From: Cymbidium sinense
Lineage: Eukaryota > Streptophyta > Magnoliopsida > Asparagales > Orchidaceae
Length of the DNA: 64,000 nt
Assembly: GCA_021442155.1 (NCBI GenBank)
Contig: JAKCPB010001400.1
Coordinates: 1-64,000, forward strand
Direction of reading: 5' to 3'
Of the stretch, positions 1 to 12,186 are shown piece after piece. The translations under genes were made by a program, and so were the position numbers. The stretch's first letter is position 1, and every line of letters begins with the position of its first letter. The notes under the pieces are model-generated. The model was not told the origin of the DNA. It saw only the letters and a program-made list of their open reading frames with translations, and did no database searches.

Positions 1-2488
1 GGAAAAGGCATTGATAGCTTTTTTATGGATTTACAACCAAGACCACCTTCATCAAAAGTGCCACAACTTTTAAACCAAGAGGTCCAATGCATTCTTTTAG
101 AGGAGGTATTGGAGCCCTAGAAAAATTTGTTTAGGAGATGCTCAATTCTATTGATGATAGAAATGGTCGACACAATGGTTTGGATGAGATATAAAGGCAT
201 GGAATTAAGAGTGCTCTTAATCAAGGTGAGCCTACCACCAAAGAGAGTAAATGAAATTCCCAAATCAAAATTTTATTAGATATTTTTGAATGAGGTCATC
301 AAAAGATGAGATCTTTTCTGCCTTTAAAAGAGAGCCCAGATAATTAATGGGAAGTTGATTTTGCTTAAAATTAGTAATTCGGAGATTTGATTAAGTCTAT
401 TGGTAGGAATCTTATAGGGAATAATAAAACAACATTTTCTTTCAGAGAAAGAGACCACTAACTTTGCCAAAATCATTTAAGAGATTCTTAATAGTTTTAA
501 CATGTTGAAGAGAGGCATTGTAGAAGATTATAAAATCATCGAAAGCTAAGATGAGAAATAGAGAAACCACCATGAGTTTTAAAAACATGTTAATTTTAAT
601 GAAAAGATCATTGAGGCTCCTCAAAAGATATTCTACCAATGATAAAAGAGAAGGAGAAAGAGGGTCACCTTGTCGCAAACCATGGCTTGAAGTAAAGAAA
701 CCAAGGGACTCACCATTCATGATAATAGAAAACCAGACATTAGTACTACAACTATTTATAAGTTGGATAAAATTATCAGAGAAACCAAACAAATGTAAGA
801 TTTGAAAGAGGAAATCCCACGAGAGGTTGTCAAAGGCTTTAGAGATGTCCAATTTGAAGAGGATATTACCTCCTCTGGAAGGAACATCAATGTCATGAAC
901 CGCTCTTGAGAGAAGAATATTATCGATATGGCTCTATTTTTAACAAATCTAGTTGGGAGATGATTTTAAGTGCTAATCCTATTATTAATTAATTTAGCAA
1001 TGAGTTTTGGAAAAGGTGCAAAGATTAATAGGTCTAAAATTGCCCCAAGATTCAGGATTCTTGGTTTTGGGAATAAGGATAATAGAAGTACTTGAAAAAT
1101 ATCTGGGAATAGAGTTGCCATCAAAGAAATCAATAGCAGGATCAACAAGATCATATTTAATAAAAGGCCAACAATGCTGAAAGAAATGAGTCGTATAGCC
1201 ATCGTACCAAAGAATAATCATTGTTCATGCTATTGAGTACTACTAATCTCCGCTTCCGAGGGACGCATAGTGAGCAAATGGTTATCCTCATTGTTAATCA
1301 TAGAAGGGATAAGATGGGTGTTGGAGGGGGTTTCTAATGAAGATAATAAATTTTGAAAGTGATGTATGATAGATTCCTTAATTTCATTATTATCAGTTAT
1401 CCAACCACCATTAGAGTTCTTAATTTTCTTAATCAAGTTTAATGCTTTCCATTTATTGCAAATAGCATGGAAATACCTTGTGTTTCCACCATCGAATATG
1501 TTTGCTAGCGCTTTTGAGACAATAGGTTTCCTCCATATTTTGGTAATTAATCAAGTTATCTTTGGCAATGCTCAACTCATCAAGCTTATTGGGATGCCTC
1601 TTCAAGAGAACAAACCACTTGTTCCATAGGTTTAAGATTGGTAAAATATTTTTAAATATATGCTTGTTCCATAAATTGAGGTTTTGTTTAAGTCTTTTGA
1701 GCTTAAGCCAAAGTAATCATGCCTTAATGAAATTATGAGTGAGCTATCCAATTAGTGAAAATATTAGTGAAATCGCCATGTTGGGTCCACATATTTTGGA
1801 ATCTAAAAGGTGAGGGAGTAGAAGGGTTAAAAGAGGAAGTTTTGATAGAGATCAAAAGAGGAGCATGATCAGACAAAGTTATGCTCAAATGATCAATAGA
1901 GGTAAGAGGCCATTGATTAATCCAAAGAGAATTAAAGATGGTCCTATCAAGATGCTACCAAAGTCTAGAGTTATGTCACGTGTAATTAGACCCAAAAAAA
2001 CCAATGTCAATCAGATTGCAATCTAGGATCATATTAGAGAAGTCTTCCATGGAATGGAGGTTAGAGAACATCCTCCTCAAGAAGCAATGAGTGTTGAAAT
2101 CACCTCCAACCAACCGTGGAAGGTCAACCGAGAGGCGAAGGTTCTTAAGTGATTCCAAAGGATGTTCCTACCTCTATTACAAGAAGCATAGATAAAGGAA
2201 CCAAAATCAAAACTCACCTAATGATTTTGACATTAACCAATTGATCAAGATCATCAATGATGAAAATGGTGATGGAATTATTCCAAAAGCACCAAATTTT
2301 ATTATTAAATTGAAGAAGAAATTTTGAAATCCAAGTGATCTAGCAACATGGGCAATCTTGGAAGAGTTAATGAAAGGCTCAATAATAACAAGTAATTTGA
2401 TGTTATGAGTGTGACAAAGGCTCCTAACACAGTTGCGGACAGGGAGAGTCCCACAACCCCGGATATTCCAAATAAGAAAATTAATCAT
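1..2488 (-). pseudogene. LINE copy 1 ORF2 (endonuclease + reverse transcriptase), partial and broken
   Basis: ORF2 makes the nicking endonuclease and reverse transcriptase. The N-terminus MINFLIWNIRGCGTL holds the APE-family Asn (WNIRG); the Glu of IIEPF and the GDFN motif (near 2100) follow. The linker around 1230-1436 is typical (GGWITDNNEIKESIIHHF). RT motifs lie at 442-1220: FRPINLCT, DISKAFDNLSWDFL, GLRQGDPLSPS, and a catalytic-loop remnant AFDDFIIF that keeps both Asp residues. From about 300 to 1 the post-RT region reads TLIKSTLNSMPLYLIQT and SSKRMHWTSW, both typical of plant L1 ORF2. Frameshifts near 1975, 1230 and 960 show that it cannot make a full protein as written. Confidence 0.88.
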
Positions 2489-3918
2489 AATAAGAAATCC
2501 AAAAAGGAAAAGGTAAAAAATGAAATGGAAAAAGGAAGAGAGGAGGACATAATTATTTGTGAGGTGTTAGAGAAGACCGTGTGGTACTAGAAAAGTTATT
2601 AATATTCATTTGGGCTTTATAAGATTTTTTTTTAATAACAGTTTGGAAGGGTCTATCAAGATCCAAAGTATCTCCATCGAAAGGGATTGGTTTTGGTATC
2701 TAGAATAGAGCGATCAATGTTTTAGTAGTCATGATTTCTCCTTCTTGATCGAGTAAGAATGAGAAATTGGGATTGCGGTATCACTCAGAAATAGAAGGGG
2801 AGGTTCTTGCACCATTAATAGTACAAATATCATTCTCATTGCCATGATGCATATTCATATTTTGTTCTGACACCAAAGGATCAACATTATTTTGATCCAA
2901 ACTAAGATTCCCATTCAAATTGTCATTAAGCAATGGATTGTCATGAGAAGCCAAATTATTAAGTAGAGTAGTGCTAGGTAAGTTATCATTAGTTTCATCA
3001 CACACTCAATAGTAGTATTTATACAAGCTCGAATTTTTTCCATTAGACAAATCGAGGTAATAAAGGGGTAGGTGTAGGAGGATGAGTTCCATTATGAGTA
3101 GTTTAGCACATAAGCTAACTTATTGGTTTTAAGTTCCAAGAGAGGTATTAGTATCCTGTGATATATTCTTTTTCAGGTTAGGGTGTAACACAAAGCATTC
3201 AGAGTGATCATGACCATGGATCTTACAATGAGTGCAAAAGATGGGGAAATTTTCAAATTCTACTTCGCTTATATCAATTTTATGAACCGATCCAAACTTC
3301 TTTGGGGTATTTTTTGGTAATGTCAATCTCAACCAAGATATATGCAATAGATGGCTAAGATCTAGTGGCAGTGGCTTGATCAATTTGAAGGGGTCTACCA
3401 AATAGAGCCCCAACCACAAATAGAACTTGGTGAGTAACATAATGAATTCTCATGTTGGGAAAAGTAAGCCATAAAGGAACGATATGGGATTCCTCTTTGA
3501 CATCAAAAGGGGTGACCATTTCAAGAGCCGATTTGACAATTATACATAACAAAATAGGAGCGACAAGCAAAGACTCAAGAATAATCTAAATCATTTGATA
3601 ACTGAATAAGGATATGTCGAGGATCAATCAGCCAATAGTGAAGACTCCCGAAAGCTTTAAGCTATGGAAGAAAGATTGGATATTATCTAGAGTCAGAGAG
3701 AATTTACCAACCAAAGAGAACTCAAAAGGCTTAGCTAATTTCTCCACATCCTGGTCAGAACACATGACAGCCGGCAATCCACAGAATGAGGTTAAAATTA
3801 AGTTAACCGAGGCATTAGAGCAAGGGTTCTTATCAGAAAGAGCATCCTTAAAGGACTTGACAGCAGGTGCATTAACAGATGCAATCGGATCCAAAATACC
3901 TTTAGGATCGGAGGGCAA
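2481..3918 (-). pseudogene. LINE copy 1 ORF1 (gag-like RNA-binding protein), degraded
   Basis: In living elements ORF1 binds the element RNA and forms the particle used for target-primed reverse transcription. The start at 3918 opens with MPSDPKGILD and is followed by SFKDALSDKN, matching the SFKDTLFGK and SFREVLAGK segments of copies 3 and 6. A DUF4283-like region follows (roughly 3350-3700), then a CCHC zinc knuckle near 3200 reading CTHCKIHGHDHSEC (C-x2-C-x4-H-x4-C, all four ligands present). The acidic, Asn-rich tail includes NGARTSPSIS. The frame is broken several times. The ORF1 stop (TAA at 2481-2483) overlaps the ORF2 ATG (2486-2488). Confidence 0.85.
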
Positions 3919-4107
3919 AGCAGCATCCAGGGAGTGCGAGCTCTCTGTGAGAGCGATGCCTCCACCATTGAATGATCCAAAGGAGAGTCACATAAGAAAC
4001 CACGAGAGAGGAAGCAAGCAATATAGTGATCACATGGGGGTAAATGCGCCAAACCATAAAATTGCATAGGAACACAAAATCACCTGAGAGGGAGTGAGGG
4101 AGCATGG

Positions 4108-4716
4108 GTTAGGGTTTAGGGTTTAGAGTTTAGTGTTTAGGCTTTAGGGTTTAGGGTTAGTTTAGGGTTTAAGTTTTTTTAAAATTAAGTAAACTTGTAG
4201 GTTTAGGTTTATTTAGTTTATTTGAATTTTTATTTTTATTTATTTTTATTATTTATTTATTTATTTATTTTTATTTAGTTTAGTTTATTTTAATTTAGCT
4301 TTTATTTTATTTTATTTTTAGGATTTTTTTTAGTTGAGTTTTATTTTATTTTATTTTTTTAGGTTTTATTTTTTTTTTTATGTTGATGTTTTATTTTATT
4401 TTTCTAAGTTTAGGTTTTAGGTTTTTATTTTTAGTTTATTTTTAGGTTTTATTTTTTAGTTTAGGTTATGTTTATTTTTAGTTTATTATATTTTATTTAA
4501 TTTAGGTTTAAGTTTAAGTTTACTTTATTTTTGATTTAGGTTTAGGGTTTAGGTTTAGTTAGGGTTTAGGGTTTAGGGTTTAGGGTTTAGGGTTTATGGT
4601 TAATGTTTTGGATTTAGGTTTTAGTATTTAGGGTTTTTGGGTTTAGGGTTAAGGGTTTAGCTTTTAGGTTTAAGGATTGGGCTTTAGTTTAGGGTTTAGG
4701 GTTTTTCATATATATG
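4108..4716 (+). repeat. Telomere-like TTTAGGG block with AT-rich core
   Basis: TTTAGGG heptamers run to about 4170, followed by a TTTTAAAATTAAGTAAAC motif (near 4181-4194) and about 350 bases of TTTA/TTTAGG/TTTATTTTA words. Heptamers return from 4545, with about five uninterrupted units near 4562-4596. Almost no C on the + strand. No gene seen. Confidence 0.9.
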
Positions 4717-5180
4717 TTTTTTAAGCAGAGAAAAAATTCAGATTCAACATTTTTTCTTTTCGATTTCATCAACCATGTAACACACCAAATTTTCTAAAAC
4801 ACAAGTGATGACATGGATAAAAAATGAGCACGCATAGAGCAAATCAAAAACCCTAGATATGTAGAACCATTTCTATTATAGGAACAGCATAAGCCCGATG
4901 ATTGGTCATTCTTTAGTTTCTCTAGTTCTCATCAAAACCACCTCATCCTTTTCAGTAATGGGATCCACCATCTTATCCATGATCTCTCCCTCTCACAAAG
5001 ACAGCTTGTAACCTCCGGCCACTCCTCCCACCATAACCACCACCGCCCTCACCACCACCTCCATATCCACCACACTCTAAATCACCACCATCACGATAAC
5101 CTCACATCCGCCTCCACCACAAGATCTAGACTGAGGCTGGTGGATGGTGATGTTCCTGCCGTGAAGGTTCTACCCATTCT
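4717..5180 (-). pseudogene. G1: 5'-truncated retrocopy of a glycine-rich RNA-binding protein (GRP7-like) mRNA
   Basis: On the minus strand the copy begins at the codons for NG-NLHGRNITIH, the end of the RRM of plant glycine-rich RNA-binding proteins (family NGxxLDGRxITVNxAQSR). A Gly-rich tail and about 250 bases of 3' UTR follow. The Gln codon of NGQN is TAG here, and the Gly region is frameshifted. Telomere-like DNA abuts both ends. The 5' cut point is shared with G2, G4 and G5, so these are copies of one insertion. No function is expected. Confidence 0.8.
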
Positions 5181-5330
5181 TAGGGTTTAGGTTTAGGTTT
5201 ATTAGGTTTTAGGTATAAGTTTATTTTTAATTTATTTAGTTACTTTAGGTTATTAGTATTTGAGTTTAGGTTTAGGGTTTAGGGTTAGGGTTTTTTAGGT
5301 TTGTTTTTAATTTTTTTTAATTTTTTAAAT
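5181..5330 (+). repeat. Telomere-like and T-rich flank between G1 and LINE copy 2
   Basis: Degenerate TTTAGGG words with a TTTATTTTTAATTTATTTAGTTACTTTAGG-type stretch (near 5218-5247) that recurs to the right of other GRP fragments. It ends in T runs that pass into the LINE poly(A) tail. Confidence 0.8.
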
Positions 5331-5344
5331 TTTTTTTTGGGAAA

Positions 5345-5358
5345 CCCCATATAAGGGG
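5345..5358 (-). other. LINE copy 2 3'-terminal hairpin
   Basis: CCCC and GGGG arms around a 6-base loop (CCCCATATAAGGGG on +), a few bases from the poly(A) tail. The same small hairpin, with altered bases, ends four other LINE copies here. In several LINE groups such 3' stem-loops are what the RT recognises. Confidence 0.6.
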
Positions 5359-6499
5359 AATTTTATTGCCATAAAAAAAGGGTTACAATGTCTTTAAAGG
5401 GGATAAACTCACATTACTACTCAAAGAGCTAATCGCTAGAGAGTAAATCCTATCTAAATTCAACCAAAAGAAAAATAAAAGAGTAAGGAAAGCAAAAGAT
5501 ACAAATTGATTAAATAAGATAAGCCAATGGAAGATTAGGGCCAAAGCTCGGGATGAGAGAATGCATGACACTATGGAGCAAACCCGCAAGAGAACAAGAG
5601 AATTGCACCGCAAACTTGTAGAAAAAAAAGAAATTAGAGCATTTAATACAGAGTAAAAAAAATGAAAGAAAAGATAAACTAAAAGATAATAAGGAAGTGT
5701 GATAGAGAAGGCTCAGCTCCACATCAAGAGCAAAATATGAGCATCCATACTTCAAAAGGGTTACATCACAAGAGCTACTACCAAACCAAAAAAGAGTGAA
5801 ATCATCACACCATCATAGCCAACAAACCTCAGATAGAAACCATTTGTTGAAAGTCTTTTGAGCCTTAGTACACAAACCAAAGAAAAAGCCTATCAATAGA
5901 AAAGAAAGTAGCAAAGAGCGAATGGGTAAGGGGATCCCATGCAGAGTAAATATCATAATATTAGGCACCATGTCATGAGAATCCCAACACAAATGAAAGT
6001 GAACCATCATTGTCAAGTCTACCATATTTTTAATCAGTTCCAAGGGTTTAATTAGATCAGCATGAAGACCCACCACAGAAAAACAACATAAAAGGCTAGG
6101 CAAAAGTAAGAAGCATAAAAGACCAATAGAAAGACCAACTGAAATCTATCAAGGCAAATTAAATAGCATGGAATTAACCCCATCCCAAACATATGGGACA
6201 AATATTAAATAAACAATCCTGGATAACAACACAGTAAACAACCCAAGGATATACTCGAGAAAAAGAAGTGCAATGAAAGAAAGCAATGTAAAAGTTAACA
6301 ACCTCCATGTTATAGAAGTTAGTAACTAGCAAGTGTAAGGCAAGACTGCATATCCCAAGCCCAAGTTACCATAGATAAGTCTATCGAGAGAGATGGGAAT
6401 GCATATTAGATGAACCATAAGGCAGGTAATAACGCCCCACCACAACCAAATCCAAGTAAAGACAATTGGAGAGACAATCCCACAATTAGCTTGATGAGC

Positions 6500-7960
6500 G
6501 AAAAACTCAGTAATCTAGTTTAGCCTACAACCAAGACAGTAATAGCCAGCAAGCTGGCCATAAATCCACCCATTCAGAGTAAATAATGCATATGTTAAAA
6601 TCAAATTAGGCAAAAGCATAATCTCAGTGATCTGCACAAATCTAATAGAACAAGAGGAAGAAAACAACAAAAGGTTAAGTAGATCGGGCTGCAATCAACA
6701 AAAACATTAAAAGCAACACACCAACAACCACAAAGAGCTTGCTGGACATAGGACCCAAAAGTCCAAAAGCCAACAATGAAAATAATAATACAATTATTGC
6801 ACCCACCATATGATAAGCCTGAAAAGTGAGAAAAAAAAGAAACAAAATGGGTTCAAAAGATAGTCAACATTAAAATCCTTCAAGGTAAAGATGAGCAGGC
6901 TTGCAGCTAAACCAAAATCCTCAGAAAAAATAGACTGGAAAGAAACCATAAAGTAAGACCAATCATGTAAAGAGATAATAAAAAAAACTAGAAAATTATA
7001 GTTTCTCTCCTGACAGGTTGGGAAGATGGGGTTAGCAAAATCAATCATCAAAACAACTCCAAAAGCACTCTATTGAGCATGATAGACAGCCCTAGTAGCA
7101 GCTTGTTGGGCATAAAACCCAATGATCTAGTTCAGCCAACAACCAAGATAGGAAAAAATAGCAAGTATAAAACCACCCATTCAAAATAGACAATGCATAA
7201 GATAAATTCTAGGTAGATAATGAAGTGGTCCGCCAAGTCTAGTGAAACCAAGATGGAAAAATAGCGAAGTTTAGGTAGGCCTCAAACATGTGATGATCAC
7301 CGCAACCCTATTGCAAACAACAATAATAAGCAAAAAAAAAAAGCCACCATGTACCAAAACCTCAAAAGAGGCCCGGTGATAAGATCCCAAAACCCGCTTG
7401 TTTATCATTAATCCAGCTCAACCAAGAAACCAAGACAAGAACAATAAGGCGGCCAAATATCCACCCATTTAGAGTAAATAGTGCACAGGTTAATATCCAA
7501 TTAGGCAATAGCATAATCATAGTGATCTGCACAATTCTAATAGAACCAATAGAGAAAAAATAGTAGCAGATTAAGTAGACTTCAAACATCAGTTGAGCAG
7601 CTGCATCTTGGTTGCAAACAGTAAAAACAATGGGGCAACAAATAGTTAGTAATTCCAAACCTACAAAAACAATCAGAAAAACAATAGGCAACAAATAACC
7701 ACCAGCCACAAAGGCAGCCTGCTGGATAATGGACCTGATAATCCATCATCCAACAAATAAAATAGCATTATAATTATTGCAGTAACCATAAGATAAGCCA
7801 AAAATGAACAGTGGGGCAACATAGCCATAGAAAGGGTTCAAAAGTAAACAAACCATTATTGAGATCCTTCAAGACAAAGGAAAGCAGGTTAGCAGCTGAA
7901 TTGATGGAAGAGAGTCCATCAAAATAAAAAAATAAAGCATAAAGTAATACATCTCCATCC
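6500..7960 (-). repeat. Imperfect internal repeats in the LINE copy 2 3' region
   Basis: Related segments recur. CCACCCATT followed by an (A)GAGTAAATA-type word occurs near 6567, 7175 and 7467. A word like GATCTGCACAA followed by TCTAATAGAAC occurs near 6630 and 7530. ATTATTGCA followed by an ACCATA-type word occurs near 6793 and 7778. The spacing is uneven (about 300-1000 bases), so these are diverged duplications, not a clean tandem array. Similar CCACCCAT words recur in the copy 3 3' region. The open frames here are hydrophobic because the sense strand is U-rich; I do not call proteins. Confidence 0.55.
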
Positions 7961-8268
7961 AAAACAGAAACACCTTAACATTAAAAGTGGAAGCAGAAGT
8001 AATGCCCCATTTAAGGTTGGGAGAGTTAAACCACAAATGCCACATAGATCAACAAATAACCGCAAGGGTAGTGGATGCAACAAATTTCAAATGAACATCA
8101 ACACATTAACAAAGGAACAAGAGAAGCATAAGCCCCAATTAAAGCTAGGGTAATTAAACCAACAACAAGGGATATGGATGATGCATAACAAATTCCCAAG
8201 AAGAATACATTAAATAGAAAATGATCATGCTAATTAGGTAATATAGCAAATCAATCTAATAGGTTGGA

Positions 8269-11200
8269 TTAATTTCAGATAAGGGAGTCCAAGATTGTCC
8301 GATTCACCAATCAACACAAATGTTTAGGAAGAGTAAGTTGATCAAAGAATTTTATACCATCAAATCTAGCACCTAAGGTAATCACATGCATTACCATCAC
8401 ACCATACATGAGAGATTTTAAAATAGAGAAAGGAGAGCTCTAGTCTACTTAAGAAGATAGTACTACCGCCCATTTTGGTGGAAGTCAAAAGATCAATCGC
8501 CAGGCATCCACCTCAATCCAAATATTGAGCCAACCTTTTTGAAGAAAATCTCAAGAGCTTTGTACACATAATTAGCTCGAAAAGGAATAAAGCAAGTATT
8601 AAGGGGGTAAGTAAAAGCACATAGGACTTTACCATTAGGGTTTCTGAAAATGCCACCATAGCCAGAAGTATTTTGAAAGACAGAGCCATTAGTGTTAATT
8701 TTAATAGTATTAACATGTGGTTTTACCCTATAAATAATCTTGTCATCGTTACAGTTGGATTGATCCGACAAGTTAAAATCTAATTTATTGGCCACAAATT
8801 TACAACCTTTGAATTTTTTGTAGTTAATTAAATTGTCATTGAATAAGTCACAGATTTTGTTTTTAATTCTAGCAATTATCCTCATGTGATTTCATAGGAA
8901 TCCCATGATGTTTTGCATCATTTTGTCCATCCATATGAACCAAATAAGAGTGATAGCGTTATGACTTTAATGTGACCTTTAGTAGTGTTATCAAATAAAC
9001 TTCAAGAAGTCGGGTATAAAGTTAAGGAGCCATTGAATTTGATAATGTTAAAGATATCATCATACCAAATCCAAAGTTTAAGCAATGGTCTAATAAAAAC
9101 ATGATTTACATTCTCAAAGTGAAAGCAACAGTGGCATTTTGAATGTAAGTGAAAACCATTTCCCAACATCAAGTAGTCAACAGGGATGAAGTTTTTCAAA
9201 ATATTCCAAGTAAGAATAGAAAAAGAAGTAGGAATAGTGTTATTCCAAAGTTTGAAAAACACATTGGAAAATCATGAGCTTTAATATGAATCCAAACATT
9301 TTAAAGTTAAAATCACCATTTTGAGAAAGCTTAAAAAGGATCTGATCATGATTGCTAGGTGTGATAGGAATAGTAGTAAGCTTGTTTAAAAGAGTGGAAG
9401 GAATATAATCAGTAAGCTTACTATTGTTCCACATATTATTCGCCGTAAAAGAATTCAATTTTAATAAGAAGAAGAAAGAAAAGTAAATCATCAATGGATT
9501 CGGCATCCCATTTGATGGAACAAAGTCTTTTCCAAATAGGAGAGTCTCCCACTTTATAGGGAAAATGAGAGGGTGCTTACCCTGGCAGTATTTAGCAGTC
9601 ATGAAATTAGCTCAAAGACTATTGTTACTCCTAAAATTCCACCAAAGTTTATAAGAAAAGCAAGATAGCTTTGATACTTACATCCAAGACCATCTGAAGA
9701 GAGTGCCATAGCTTTTATACCAAGAGGTCTAGTGCATTCTTTTAGAGGAATTGTTAGAACCCCAAAAAAATTTCTTAAGGAGACACTCAATTCTGTTAAT
9801 GGTCGAATTGGTCGGCACAATGGTTTGAATGAGATATAAAGGCATGGAGTTAAGGGTGCTCTTAATCAAAGTGAGCCTACCACCAAATGAGAGTAAATGA
9901 AATTCCAAATAGAAATTTTATTAGAGATTTTTTGGATTAACTCATCAAAAAGATGAGATCTTTTGTAACCTTTAAAAAGTGGAGCATTAAGATATTTAAT
10001 AGGAAGTTGTTGTTGCTAGAAATTAGTAATTCTTAAGATTTGGTTGATCCTATTACTAGGGATTTTTGAGGAAGGAATGAAACAACTTTTGCCTTCATTA
10101 AGAAAAGACCACTTTTGCCAAATTTATTTAAAAGATTCTTAATAGTTTTAATGTGAAGAATAGAGGCTTTGCAAAAGATTATAAAGTCATCAAGAAACTA
10201 AGATGAGAGACCGAAAGACCACCTTGTTCTAAAAAACATGCTATTATAGAAAAGATCATAGAAATTCTTTGAAAGATATTCAATAGCAATAACAAAAAGA
10301 GAGGGTGAAAGGGGATCACCTTGTCTTAAGCCATGCATCGAAGGGAAAAAACCAAAGGACTCATCATTCATGATAATGGAGAACCAAACATTGGTAATGT
10401 AATTTTTGATGAGGCAGATAAAATTATCTGAAAACCCAAGTAAATGAAGAATTTGAAAGAGGAAATCCCAAGAGAGGTTGTCAAAAGCTTTAGAGATGTC
10501 CAGTTTGAAAAGGATGTTGCCACCTCTGATAGGAACATCAATGTCATGAATCAGCTCTTGGGCTAGAAGTATGTTATTAGATATAGCTCTACCTTTAATG
10601 AAGCCAGTTTGGTTGGGAAAAATAATTTTAGGAAGCAGCGGACTAATTTTATTAGCAATTAATTTAGCAATGAGTTTATGAAAGAATGTGCAAAGACTGA
10701 TAGGTCTAAAATCATCCAAGATTCATTATTAATTTTGGAATGAGAATAATGGAAGTGCTAGAAAAATATTTAGGTAAGGGGTTGCCATCAAAAAAATCAA
10801 CAACAGCATCAACAAGGTTTGACTTACTAATAGGCCAATGGTGCTAAAAGAATTGAGTCGTGTAGCCTTCAGAGCCAGCAATAAAATCAGTGTGCATTCT
10901 ATTGAGAATACTACCAATCTCAATTTCAGTAGGACACAAACTGAGCAACTAGTTGTCATCATTAGTAATCATCGAGGGAATCAGGTGTGTGTTGGAGAGG
11001 GCTTCTAAGGAAGGGTTGTTGTTTAATAAGTTTTTAAAATGTTGTATGACAGAATCTTTAATATCATTATTATTAGTGATCCAGCTATCGTTATCATTTT
11101 TGATTTTTTTAATAGAGTTTAAGGCTTTCTTTTTTTGAAAAGAGCATGGAAATACTTTTTATTTCTATCAGCATCAGCAATATGTTTGCTAGTAGCCTTT

Positions 11201-12186
11201 CACCGCCAGTAGGTTTTTTCCATGTTCTGATAATTAATCAAGTTATCTTTACGCATTCAACTCCTCAAGCTTAGTAGAATCACCAAAATAGCATCTTCAA
11301 GAGAACAAACTAATTGCTCCATATTTTTGAGATTGGCAAAAAGATTTTTAAAATGATGCTTGTTCCACCAATTTAGGTTTTGTTTAAGCCTTTTAAGCTT
11401 AAGCCAAAGGTGAATCATGCCTTTAATGGAATTATCTAGATGAATAGGGGCCATCCAATTAATGGAAACAATATTTATAAAATCACCATGTTGGATCCAC
11501 ATATTTTGGAATCTAAAAGAAGTAGGGGAGGATAGTCTACTGGGAGGATTTTTGATAGAAATCAAGCGAACATGGGATAGAGTTTTGCTCAAATGTTCAA
11601 GTAAGGCCATTGATTGATCCAAAGGGAATTAAAGAGTGTCCTATCATGCCACTACCGAGTCTAATGCCTCAGATAGTGAAAAAAAAAACCAATATCAATA
11701 TTGCAATCAAGGATCATATTAAAAAAATCTTCCATGGAATGAATATTAGAGAGCAACCTCCCTTCTTTCTCAAGAAGCGAATAGTGTTGAAATCACCCCA
11801 ACCAACCAGATTTTGTTGACAGAGGAGGCAAAGTTTCTTAAGTTATCCCAAAGGATGTTCCTACCAGCACTATTACAAGATGCATAAATAAAGGAACCAA
11901 GAGTAGAAAATTCACCCAATGAGATTTGAACATTAACCAATTGTTGAAGATCATCAAGGATAGAGATGTTGACTAAATTATTCCAAAAGCACCAAATTTT
12001 ATTACTAATATTATAGAAGAAATTTTGAAAGCCATGCATTCTAGCAACTTGGGTGATCTTAGAAGAGTGTATGAATGGTTCAATGACAACAAGTAAGGCT
12101 ATGTTATGAGTAGCATAAAAGACTTTAATATCAAGGATAATGAAAGTCCCAATACCCTGAACATTCCAAATAAGAAGATTGATCAT
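8269..12186 (-). pseudogene. LINE copy 2 ORF2 (endonuclease, RT, RNase H), broken
   Basis: Starts at 12186 with MINLLIWNVQGIGTF. The endonuclease shows the Glu in VVIEPF and an FIYASCNSAGRNILW segment. RT is best seen at 10198-10719: FRPISLCTFFHKLIAKLIAN, FIKGRAISNNILLAQELIHD, DISKAFDNLSWDFL, GLRQGDPLSPSLF. The catalytic FxDD loop lies near 10185-10200 but is out of frame. The post-RT region spans about 9300-9900. RNase H (8269-8885) carries KINTNGSVFQ, where Asn stands in place of the usual first catalytic Asp (DGS), and GYGGIFRN. Family elements run about 1250-1350 residues; the length here fits. Stops and frameshifts divide it into at least eight pieces. Confidence 0.88.

Larger units (their letters stand above)
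1..4107 (-). mobile_element. LINE copy 1 (L1 clade, lineage A), 5' two-fifths; runs off the left edge
   Basis: Non-LTR retrotransposon read on the minus strand, with its 5' end at about 4107 where TTTAGGG-type DNA resumes. In order it carries a short 5' leader, ORF1 (gag-like) and ORF2 from the endonuclease through reverse transcriptase into the region after it. The 3' end lies outside the window. The plant L1 order (DUF4283-like region, CCHC knuckle, APE endonuclease, RT) is clear, but reading frames are broken by stops and small indels. Its ORF1 tail and endonuclease start resemble copy 4 more than copies 2 and 3, so I place 1 and 4 in lineage A. No terminal repeats are seen. Confidence 0.93.

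Noticed and set aside
551..805. 84-codon + strand frame
   Set aside because: Antisense of the reverse transcriptase region of LINE copy 1.
3614..4069. 151-codon + strand frame
   Set aside because: Antisense of LINE copy 1 ORF1; the minus strand carries the recognisable family signature.
7362..7709. 115-codon membrane-like frame in the LINE copy 2 3' region
   Set aside because: U-rich sense strand yields Leu/Phe/Val codons; no conserved protein in copy 3 at the same place.
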